Part shown: one piece after another, positions 1 through 6,156 of the stretch
How positions within the stretch are numbered: position 1 is the stretch's first letter
Layout: each line of letters begins with the position of its first letter
From: Betaproteobacteria bacterium
Lineage (GTDB): Bacteria > Pseudomonadota > Gammaproteobacteria > Burkholderiales > Usitatibacteraceae
Assembly (NCBI GenBank): GCA_003105245.1
Contig: PQAI01000110.1
Location: forward strand, 1-9,613
Length of the DNA stretch: 9,613 nucleotides
Reading direction: 5' to 3'
Notes under the pieces: generated by a model
What the model was told of the DNA's origin: nothing
The model's database searches: none
What the model saw: only the letters and a program-made list of their open reading frames with translations
Position numbers and translations under genes: made by a program

Positions 1-22
1 CGAGGCGGGCCTTCCGGTGAGG

Positions 23-37
23 CGGGCGAAGCGCCCG
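23..37 (-). terminator. Small hairpin after the cytochrome gene
   Basis: CGGGCG-AAG-CGCCCG forms a perfect 6-base stem with a 3-base loop, two bases beyond the cytochrome stop codon. No T tract follows on the minus strand. It may end the padR-cytochrome transcript, but could be a chance GC palindrome. Confidence 0.3.
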
Positions 38-38
38 G

Positions 39-1934
39 CTACATCTTGTCCGCCTCGTGGCAGGTGCCGCAGGCGTTGGTGTACGGGATCGGCATGGCCT
101 TGCCAGGCTCCACGCCCTTCACGCCCTTGTTGGAGATGCGCGGCACGTCGAAGAGGTGCGAGGTGATGTCGTTCATCCAGTACTTCTTGCCGCCCTTGCC
201 CTCGATCCCCTCGCCCAGGCCCGCGCCCGTCTGCATGGTCTTGGGCATGTGGCAGTCGACGCAGGCGATCTTGCGCGTGTGCGGCTCGCCGACCGTCTTG
301 GCGGTGTGCTCCTTCATGTCCACCTTGTGGCAGCTCGCGCACAGCGTGTCCTTGCCGTCGCGCGCCTCGGCCTTGAGCTGGAACCGGATGCCGGCCTTGC
401 CGTGCGGGTCGTGGCAGTTGGCGCAGTTGAGGATCTGCTCGCCGTTGATGTAGTGCTTCGAGCGGACGAGGTCGGTCGCCTGCTGGTGGTGGCTCTTGGA
501 GTGCACGCCGTCGGGCCAGAAGTCGCCCTGCGCCGCGTCCTCGCGCGTGGTGAAGTTGACCAGGTATTCGTTGCGGCTGATGCCGGGGGTGAGCATGCGG
601 CCGTCCTTGTTCACCGGCTGGTCGTTCTTCAGGTTGCCCTGCGGGCGGCTGTGGCACTGGTTGCAGATGACCATGGAGCGCTCGGAGGCGAGCTTGGCCG
701 GGTTCACGATCATCGAGGCCTTGCGCGCGCGCGGCGCCTTGGCGTGCTCGGAGCCGGGGCCGTGGCAGGACTCGCAACCGATGTTGAGCTCGTTGGGCAC
801 GCCGTCGCCGTCGATGTCCATCTCGCCGTTCGGATCGTTGGCCGCGCCGACCACGAAGCCGCCTTCCACCGTCGGCGTGAGCGAGTAGCCGGTGTAGTGG
901 CAGGAGGCGCACTCGATCTCGAAGGACTTCTTGACCGGCGGGTCGGTGAGCTTCTTCGTGGTCTCGTTGTAGAGCCAGTCGCCGTGGTAGTCGCGCCAGG
1001 TCTTGCGCGTGCGGTCGGCGTAGGAATCCTTGCCCTCGGTGTTGTACTGCAGGAAGGGATATGTCGAGTTGCCGACGCGAAGGAGATAGCGCTGCTTGTA
1101 CACCGGGCCGCCGTAGGTCTTCTCGACCGGGTAGATCCGCGGCTTGTCGGCGGGGTCGCGCGCGTTCTCGGTCCTGAGCTTGAGCGAGCCGTCCTTGTCG
1201 GTGTAGAAGGTCGCCGTGAAGCTCACCGCCTTCATGTCGGCGGGAGCCTTCTCCGAGATGAGGTACTTGTCGAAGCCGCGGCCCTTGTCGTAGCCGTGGA
1301 AGTACATCTTCACGCCAGCCTGCAGCTTCTTCAGGCCGTCGTTCATGGCCGGGAAGCGCGACATGTCCTGCAGGCCGCTCGGCTTGCCGACGACCATGAT
1401 GCCCTGCTTGTGCGCCGTCTTCTTGAAGTCGGCGTAGTCGTCGTGGCACTTCATGCACTTCGAGCTGCCGATGAAGACCGCGTTGTCGGGGGTCTTGCCG
1501 GAGAGCTGGATGGCGAGCGGCTTCGCCGAGAGCTCCGCCGCCGTCATGGCCTTGTTGGTGAGCGAGCCGCCGGGCAGGTGCCTGCCGTCGTCGGGCACCA
1601 CGTAGACGAAGTACTTGCCGGCCGCCGCGGCGGGGATGCTGAACGCGCCGCTGCCGTCCGTGGCGACGTGCGTGTACTTGTCGCCGTTGGCGGCGATGTT
1701 GTCGTCCATCGGCTCGTCGTCGTCGACGTTGCGGCGGATGTTGAAGGACGGCGCCTTCTTCAGCTTCGCCACGTCGGCCGCGGGCACGAGGAACACCGTC
1801 GCGCCGGCAACGGCGCGCTTGCCGCCGTCCGTCACCGTCCCGCTGATCGCCTGCGACCATGCCGAAAGCGGCGATAGCGCGAGGGCGGCCGCGGCCGCGA
1901 TGGTGGTCAATCCGAACCTAGCGTGCAATCTCAT
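39..1934 (-). CDS. Exported octahaem c-type cytochrome with N-terminal carboxypeptidase-regulatory-like domain
   Basis: A 631-residue predicted electron-transfer protein of the periplasm or cell surface. Residues 1-29 form a signal peptide: Arg-containing start, Ala/Leu-rich core, cleavage near SAWSQA. Residues 30-145 resemble a CarboxypepD_reg-like beta-sandwich (GTVTDGGKRAVAGATV, then TDGSGAFSIP and GKYFVYV). Eight CXXCH haem sites start at C160, C342, C387, C424, C504, C532, C558 and C622. The first (CMKCHDDYADFKKTAH) has the C-x-x-CH-Y-x-x-x-x-x-T/S-x-H pattern of the cytochrome c554 family, and the third continues as CHGPGSEH, common in multihaem cytochromes. A DIDGDGVPNE loop (373-382) looks like a calcium site. 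Residues 165-341 carry no haem. I chose the ATG at 1934 over an upstream in-frame ATG at 2036 because it starts the signal peptide and overlaps the padR stop (TGATG). The last haem lies five residues from the C-terminus. Donor, acceptor and any catalytic activity are unknown; I see no specific match to hydroxylamine oxidoreductase or tetrathionate reductase. Confidence 0.93.
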   Translation of the reverse strand: MRLHARFGLTTIAAAAALALSPLSAWSQAISGTVTDGGKRAVAGATVFLVPAADVAKLKKAPSFNIRRNVDDDEPMDDNIAANGDKYTHVATDGSGAFSIPAAAAGKYFVYVVPDDGRHLPGGSLTNKAMTAAELSAKPLAIQLSGKTPDNAVFIGSSKCMKCHDDYADFKKTAHKQGIMVVGKPSGLQDMSRFPAMNDGLKKLQAGVKMYFHGYDKGRGFDKYLISEKAPADMKAVSFTATFYTDKDGSLKLRTENARDPADKPRIYPVEKTYGGPVYKQRYLLRVGNSTYPFLQYNTEGKDSYADRTRKTWRDYHGDWLYNETTKKLTDPPVKKSFEIECASCHYTGYSLTPTVEGGFVVGAANDPNGEMDIDGDGVPNELNIGCESCHGPGSEHAKAPRARKASMIVNPAKLASERSMVICNQCHSRPQGNLKNDQPVNKDGRMLTPGISRNEYLVNFTTREDAAQGDFWPDGVHSKSHHQQATDLVRSKHYINGEQILNCANCHDPHGKAGIRFQLKAEARDGKDTLCASCHKVDMKEHTAKTVGEPHTRKIACVDCHMPKTMQTGAGLGEGIEGKGGKKYWMNDITSHLFDVPRISNKGVKGVEPGKAMPIPYTNACGTCHEADKM

Positions 1935-2308
1935 CACTCTTTCCCCTTGTCGTTCGCCACTTTCCTGCTCCCTGCCGCCCGGAGCCGAGGTCCCTGCGCC
2001 AGCTCGTCCTCGAAAAGCTCCGTGAACAGCTCCCAAACCCTCTGCTTCGCCTGCACCAGCGCCTTGCGCCCCGCGGCCGTGGCCACGTAGGTCTTGCGGA
2101 TGCTCCTGCCGCTCTTCTCGACGGTCGACCGGAGGTGGCCGCTCCTCTCCAGCGCGTGCAGGATCGGATAGAGCGTGCCCGGACCCAGCCGGTAGCCGTG
2201 GTGCGCGAGCTCGTCCATCATCCCCTGGCCGTAGATGGGCTCGTGGGACGCGTGGTGGAGCACGTGCAGCCGCACGAGCCCGCCGTAGATCTCCTTCTGC
2301 GCGACCAT
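1934..2308 (-). CDS. PadR-family transcriptional regulator (short form)
   Basis: A 124-residue winged-helix regulator, the usual length of the short PadR subfamily with a single C-terminal dimerisation helix. Residues 8-80 hold the DNA-binding domain. The family signature YRLGPGTLYPILHALERSG (39-57) is followed by the wing (STVEKSGRSIRKTYVAT) and the TAAGRKAL turn. Residues 83-102 form the long helix (QAKQRVWELFTELFEDELAQ). The open frame runs up to 2521, but its upstream codons encode low-complexity sequence unlike the family, so the start is set at the ATG at 2308, directly before the family's normal N-terminus. No Shine-Dalgarno sequence precedes it. The stop overlaps the cytochrome ATG by one base, so it probably controls its own two-gene unit. 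PadR proteins are mostly repressors released by small, often aromatic, ligands; the ligand here is unknown. Confidence 0.92.
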   Translation of the reverse strand: MVAQKEIYGGLVRLHVLHHASHEPIYGQGMMDELAHHGYRLGPGTLYPILHALERSGHLRSTVEKSGRSIRKTYVATAAGRKALVQAKQRVWELFTELFEDELAQGPRLRAAGSRKVANDKGKE

Positions 2309-2333
2309 CGAATTTCGATATCGGATCCCGATA
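2307..2333. promoter_or_regulatory. Candidate PadR operator: nested inverted repeats over the padR start codon
   Basis: Two perfect inverted repeats sit end to end. ATCGAA-T-TTCGAT is at 2307-2319 and TATCGG-ATC-CCGATA at 2319-2333; the self-complementary CGATATCG at 2316-2323 bridges them. The block stands out as AT-richer than its surroundings. It starts at the padR initiation codon and extends upstream to the predicted transcription start, where a bound dimer would block initiation. Autoregulation through such palindromes is known for PadR proteins; binding here is inference. Confidence 0.5.
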
Positions 2334-2345
2334 GCGTTGGTTCGC

Positions 2346-2375
2346 ACTCTAGTCCCCGGCCGGGCGGGTATGCAA
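2346..2375 (-). promoter_or_regulatory. Possible sigma70-type promoter of padR-cytochrome unit
   Basis: Read on the minus strand, TTGCAT (2370-2375) and TAGAGT (2346-2351) are separated by 18 bases. They match the -35 and -10 consensus at three and four of six positions. Transcription would start near 2339, leaving a leader of about 31 bases that contains the inverted repeats. Weak match, supported mainly by position. Confidence 0.35.
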
Positions 2376-2384
2376 CGCGCCGGG

Positions 2385-2398
2385 CTGACGCAGATCAA
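2385..2398 (-). promoter_or_regulatory. FNR/ANR-like binding site
   Basis: On the minus strand the sequence is TTGATCTGCGTCAG. This agrees with eight of ten conserved bases of the TTGAT-N4-ATCAA box bound by FNR/ANR/DNR-type regulators; the first half-site is perfect. It lies nine bases upstream of the predicted padR -35 element. Its centre is about 52 bases from the inferred padR start and a similar distance from a possible start for the gene on the other strand, so it could serve either. An anaerobic switch would suit a multihaem cytochrome, but the spacing is not the classical -41.5 or -61.5. Confidence 0.4.
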
Positions 2399-2433
2399 AA
2401 GCCGGCGATTGCGTGGCCGAATCGAGTCCGGAT

Positions 2434-2439
2434 TATCAT
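2434..2439 (+). promoter_or_regulatory. Possible -10 element for the DUF349 operon
   Basis: TATCAT matches the sigma70 -10 consensus at five of six positions, in a locally AT-rich stretch about 57 bases before the DUF349 start codon. No good -35 is present; TTGCGT at 2409-2414 is a poor match at 19-base spacing. Together with the padR promoter this makes 2309-2495 a divergent regulatory region. Confidence 0.3.
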
Positions 2440-2495
2440 TCGGGTAGGCGCCGCGTCCGCGACGGCACCCCTCCCGCACCGATACCCGCCCCCAC

Positions 2496-5273
2496 ATGGT
2501 CACCCGGCTCTTCTCCCGCACCCCCCTTCACGAGCACGCCGAGGCCGCCCAGCGCGTCCTGGGCGTGGAGCAGCTCGCCCCCGAGGCGGCCGAGCTGGCC
2601 GCCCTGCTTGCCGGCGATCCGGCGGCAGAAGTCCGCGTGGCGGCGGCGGCGCGCTGCGCCGACTTCGCGGCCCTCGCGGCCGCCTGGGAGAAGGAGGCGG
2701 ACGAGACGGTGCGCGCCGCCATCGCCGCTTCCCTGGGCCGGGTGCTCGCGCAGTCGCCCGAGGCGTCCGCGCGCGCGTTCCTCGACTCGCCCGGATGCAC
2801 GGACGCCATCCGCGCCGACGTCGCCCGCCACGCTCCCGAGGCCGACCGGCGCCTCGCGGCCATCGCGGGCATCCGCGACGAGCCCCTGCTCATTTCCCTC
2901 GCCCTTTCCGGCGGGCATGCCGAGACGCGCCTTGCCGCGGCCGAGTGCGTGCGCTCGCCGGAGGGCCTCGCCTCCCTCGCCGAGGCGGCGAAGAACAAGG
3001 ACCGCGGGGTGGCCCGGCTCGCGAAGCAGCGGCTGGAGGCCATGAAGGACCGCGAGGGCCAGGCGAACGAGGCCGACGACGTCCTCGCCCGGCTCGAGGC
3101 CCTGGCGGGCACGCCAGGCCCCATCCTCACCGCCGTCGTGGAGCTCAACCGCCGCTGGCAGGCGCTCGACATGCGCGCCGATCCCGACCGCCTGGCGCGA
3201 TGCGATGCCGCCCGTCGCGCGCTGCAGGCGCGCTTCGATCGCGAGCAGGCCGAGCAGGCCGCGCGCGCCCGGTTCGAGCGCCGCGTGGCCGAATGGGTCG
3301 ACGGGCTCGCCACCCCCGACGGGCCTGAGGCGCTCGACGGCCTGCGCGCGCAGCTCGCCGCCCTCGACGAGGAAGCCCGTTCGCTGGGCGACGAGACGGT
3401 CGCCGCGGGGCTCGCGCAGGCCCGCGCCCGCATCGACGCGTGGGCGCAGGAGCTCGCCGCGCTGGCCGGCGCCGAGGCGCTGGTGGTGGAGGCCGAGCGC
3501 CTGGCCGCCGACACTTCCGTGGACAACGCGCAGCTGCCGGAGCGCTGGCAGGCGCTGGACCGCTCCATCCGCACGCCCGCGCTCACGCGCCGCTTCGAGG
3601 CGGCGATCATGGTGGTCGAGCAGCGCCGTCTCGCGCAGGCCCAGGCCGCGCGCGAGGAGGCCGGCGCCGCGCGCGACCGCATGCACGCGCTGCTTCACGC
3701 CGCCGAGCAGGCGCTCGCCGCCGGGCACCTGCACGAGGCGCGCGCCGCGGTGAACGAGATGAAGGCCCTCAAGGCCGAGGCGGGGACGCTGCCGAAGCCG
3801 ACGCAGAGCCGCATGGGCCGCGTGGGCCAGCAGCTGGGCGAGCTGGAGCGCTGGGAATCCTTCGGCCAGAACACCGCGCGCACGCAGCTGTGCGAGCGGG
3901 CCGAGGCGCTCGCCACGCAGGGCCTGGACGCCGCGCGCACCGCGGCCGAGGTGAAGAAGCTGCGCGAGGAGTGGAAGGCCCTCGACGCCCAGCACGCCGG
4001 CGTGCCGCGCGCGCTGTGGGAGCGCTTCGACGGCGCCTGCGAGAAGGCCTACGCGCCCGCCGCGCAGCACTTCAAGGAGCTCGCGGCGCAGAGGAAGGCC
4101 GCGAAGAAGGGGCGCGAGGAGTTCATCGCCGCGGCCGCCGCGCACCTGTCCACGCTGCTCACCGAGAAGCCCGACCTGCGCGCCGTCGAGAAGTGGCTGC
4201 GCGAGACCGACCGCGCCTGGCGCGAGGGCGCCCTGGGAAGCGTCGATCCCGCGGCGTGGAAGAAGCTCGACGCGCGCCTGAAGGAGGCGCTCGCCCCCGC
4301 ACGGGCCCTTCTCGGAAGCGCGCGGGAAGAGGCGAAGTCCGGGCGCCTCGCCCTCATCGCCGAGGTCGAGGCCCTGGCGGCGCGCGCGCTGGAGCGCGAC
4401 GCGCCCTCGCTGGTGAAGGCGATCCAGGCGCGCTGGCAGGAGCACTCGAAGGCGCACCCGCTCGCGCAGCGCGACGAGCGCGGGCTCTGGGAGCGCTTCC
4501 GCGCCGCCTGCGACGCCGTGTTCGCGGCCCGGCACGAGAAGCACAAGGAGGTCGTCGGCCGCAAGCAGGAAGGGCGGCGATCGCTGGAGGACGTTTGCGC
4601 GCAGCTCGAGACGCTGGCCAAGTCGACGGAGAAGGACGAGAAGGAGGTCCGCGCCGCGCTTCGCGACCTGCAGGAACGCTGGCGCGCGGGCACCCGCGGC
4701 CCGGATCCGTCCCTGCGCGCCCTCGAGGGCCGATTCCGCGGCGCCGTGAAGGCGGTGGAGGGCGCCCTGTCGGCGCGCGCGCGCACGCGCGAGGCGGCCG
4801 TGTGGAAGACGCTCGCCGAGAAGGAATCGCTTTGCGAGTCGCTCGAGTCCGCCGTGCTCTCCGGCACCGGCGGGGAATCTCCCGACGCCGCGAAGGAGCG
4901 CTGGAGCGCCCTGCCCGAGATGCCGGCGGCGTGGGAGAAGAAGATGCTCGCGCGCCGCGAGGCCGCGCTCGCCGCCCTCGCCGATGCCGGCGCCGCCGGC
5001 GCGCACCGGCAGGCGATCGAGGCCGGATCGAAGGCCCGGCGCGAGGCGCTCCTCGAGCTCGAGATGGCGCTCGGCCTGGAGAGCCCCGCCGACCTGCAGT
5101 CCCAACGCCTGGCGCTCCAGGTGAAGATGCTCAAGGAGCGCTTCGGCGGCGGCGCGGCGGCGCAGTCTCCCGCCGAGCGGCTGCTGGGATGGTGCGCGCA
5201 GCCCGGCGTGATCGACGGGCGCGACGCGGAGCGCCGCGGCCGGCTCTTCGCCGCGATGGGCGGCGCGCGCTAG
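2496..5273 (+). CDS. Large DUF349-repeat protein
   Basis: A 925-residue, soluble, almost wholly helical protein with no signal peptide or membrane segment. Residues 20-185 look like HEAT/ALLKRK-type short helical repeats (for example AALLAGDPAAEVRVAAAARC). The rest carries DUF349-type units, each marked by a conserved Trp: NRRWQALD (W221), PERWQALD (W351), REEWKALD (W493), DRAWREG (W575), QARWQEH (W647), QERWRAG (W729) and KERWSAL (W803). Later units are spaced 72-82 residues apart, close to the domain's usual size; the first two gaps (130 and 142) probably hold a diverged unit or coiled coil. The end (LGLESPADLQSQRLALQVKML) resembles the conserved tail of the family. Its molecular role is unknown. 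The start at 2496 lacks a clear ribosome site but gives the family-like opening MVTRLFSRTP. It probably shares a transcript with the SpeE-like gene 4 bases downstream. Confidence 0.9.
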   Translation: MVTRLFSRTPLHEHAEAAQRVLGVEQLAPEAAELAALLAGDPAAEVRVAAAARCADFAALAAAWEKEADETVRAAIAASLGRVLAQSPEASARAFLDSPGCTDAIRADVARHAPEADRRLAAIAGIRDEPLLISLALSGGHAETRLAAAECVRSPEGLASLAEAAKNKDRGVARLAKQRLEAMKDREGQANEADDVLARLEALAGTPGPILTAVVELNRRWQALDMRADPDRLARCDAARRALQARFDREQAEQAARARFERRVAEWVDGLATPDGPEALDGLRAQLAALDEEARSLGDETVAAGLAQARARIDAWAQELAALAGAEALVVEAERLAADTSVDNAQLPERWQALDRSIRTPALTRRFEAAIMVVEQRRLAQAQAAREEAGAARDRMHALLHAAEQALAAGHLHEARAAVNEMKALKAEAGTLPKPTQSRMGRVGQQLGELERWESFGQNTARTQLCERAEALATQGLDAARTAAEVKKLREEWKALDAQHAGVPRALWERFDGACEKAYAPAAQHFKELAAQRKAAKKGREEFIAAAAAHLSTLLTEKPDLRAVEKWLRETDRAWREGALGSVDPAAWKKLDARLKEALAPARALLGSAREEAKSGRLALIAEVEALAARALERDAPSLVKAIQARWQEHSKAHPLAQRDERGLWERFRAACDAVFAARHEKHKEVVGRKQEGRRSLEDVCAQLETLAKSTEKDEKEVRAALRDLQERWRAGTRGPDPSLRALEGRFRGAVKAVEGALSARARTREAAVWKTLAEKESLCESLESAVLSGTGGESPDAAKERWSALPEMPAAWEKKMLARREAALAALADAGAAGAHRQAIEAGSKARREALLELEMALGLESPADLQSQRLALQVKMLKERFGGGAAAQSPAERLLGWCAQPGVIDGRDAERRGRLFAAMGGAR

Positions 5274-5277
5274 CCGC

Positions 5278-6156
5278 ATGCTGGAGCTGCCGAATCCCTT
5301 CGCCAACGAGGGCGGGGTGATCCGCCTTCTCGAGCCGCCCGGCGGCGACACCGAGGCGCTCCTCGACAGCGTCCTCGCCAAGCGCTACGCCAAGCCCTTC
5401 GTGATCGAGGACGACGGCGCGCGCTGCCTCTACTTCACGCGCGACTTCATCCAGAGCGAGATGCGGCTCGACGACCCGTGCGAGCTCGCCTTCGCCTACA
5501 CGCGCAAGATGATGGCGTTCCTGCTCTTCCTTCCGCAGCCGCGCTCGATCCTCATGCTGGGCCTGGGCGGGGGCTCGCTCGCCCGGTACTGCCACCGCCA
5601 CCTGCCCGCGGCGCGCATCACCGCGGTGGAGATCGACCCGCACGTGATCGCCTTCCGCGACCAGTTCCTGCTGCCGGCGGATGGCGAGCGCTTCCGCATC
5701 GTGCAGGCCGACGCCGCCGAGTTCGTCGCGCGGTGCGGGGACCGGCCGGAGGTCGTGATGGTCGACGCCTTCGACCGCGACGGCGTGGCCCCCACGCTCT
5801 GCACGCGCGAGTTCTACCAGGACCTGCGCGCGCTCCTGCCGAGGAAGGGCCTGGCGGTCGCGAACCTCGTGGGCCCCAAGGCCGAGCGGGTGGCCCACCT
5901 CGAGATGCTGCGCACGGTGTTCGACGGCAACGTGATCCTGCTGCCCATCGCCGACGACGGCAACTACGTCGCCTTCGCCTTCCGCGACCCGGCCTTCGAG
6001 CCGCGCTGGCGCTGGATGGAGGACGAGGCGAAGGCGATGCGCGCGCGCTACGGGCTGGACTTCCCGAGGCTCGCGCAGCGCCTCGAGCGCAGCCGCAAGC
6101 TCGGCTTCCTGCGGCGCGAGATGCACGCGCCGGAAGTGCGCACCCGGCGCCTCTAG
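5278..6156 (+). CDS. Spermidine-synthase-like (SpeE-fold) SAM-domain protein
   Basis: A 292-residue cytoplasmic protein. The Rossmann part is clear: the nucleotide loop MLGLGGGSLARY (93-104), the acidic strand end AVEIDPHV (116-123), VQADAAEF (142-149) and the strand-4 motif MVDAFDRDGVAP (161-172), where aminopropyltransferases have D-S/T-x-D. Residues 41-80 match the short N-terminal beta domain, with Q59 in the expected place (FTRDFIQSEM). The YHE motif of true spermidine synthases is absent; the equivalent segment reads FAYTRKMMAF. It is therefore family-like, but polyamine synthesis is not assured; another nucleophile or a non-catalytic role is possible. The ATG lies 4 bases after the DUF349 stop, with no good ribosome site of its own, which points to coupled translation. 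Its stop shares a CTAG with the stop of the convergent antiporter gene. Confidence 0.87.
   Translation: MLELPNPFANEGGVIRLLEPPGGDTEALLDSVLAKRYAKPFVIEDDGARCLYFTRDFIQSEMRLDDPCELAFAYTRKMMAFLLFLPQPRSILMLGLGGGSLARYCHRHLPAARITAVEIDPHVIAFRDQFLLPADGERFRIVQADAAEFVARCGDRPEVVMVDAFDRDGVAPTLCTREFYQDLRALLPRKGLAVANLVGPKAERVAHLEMLRTVFDGNVILLPIADDGNYVAFAFRDPAFEPRWRWMEDEAKAMRARYGLDFPRLAQRLERSRKLGFLRREMHAPEVRTRRL

Noticed and set aside
57..1877. Plus-strand open frame of 606 codons opposite the cytochrome
   Set aside because: Val/Leu/Ala/Arg-rich shadow; the minus strand holds eight haem motifs and a signal peptide in a coherent frame.
39..1934. Cytochrome considered as hydroxylamine oxidoreductase, octahaem nitrite or tetrathionate reductase
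   Set aside because: The haem count fits, but haem spacing, the N-terminal sandwich and the absence of a variant CXXCK site give no specific support for these enzymes.
2309..2521. N-terminal extension of PadR to an upstream start
   Set aside because: Extra residues are unlike the family and would span the predicted promoter and operator; the PadR fold begins just after the ATG at 2308.
2436..5381. Minus-strand open frame of 981 codons, longer than the gene opposite it
   Set aside because: Its translation is Arg/Ala/Gly/Leu-rich with no domain; it is the antisense shadow of the DUF349 gene, kept open by the high GC content.
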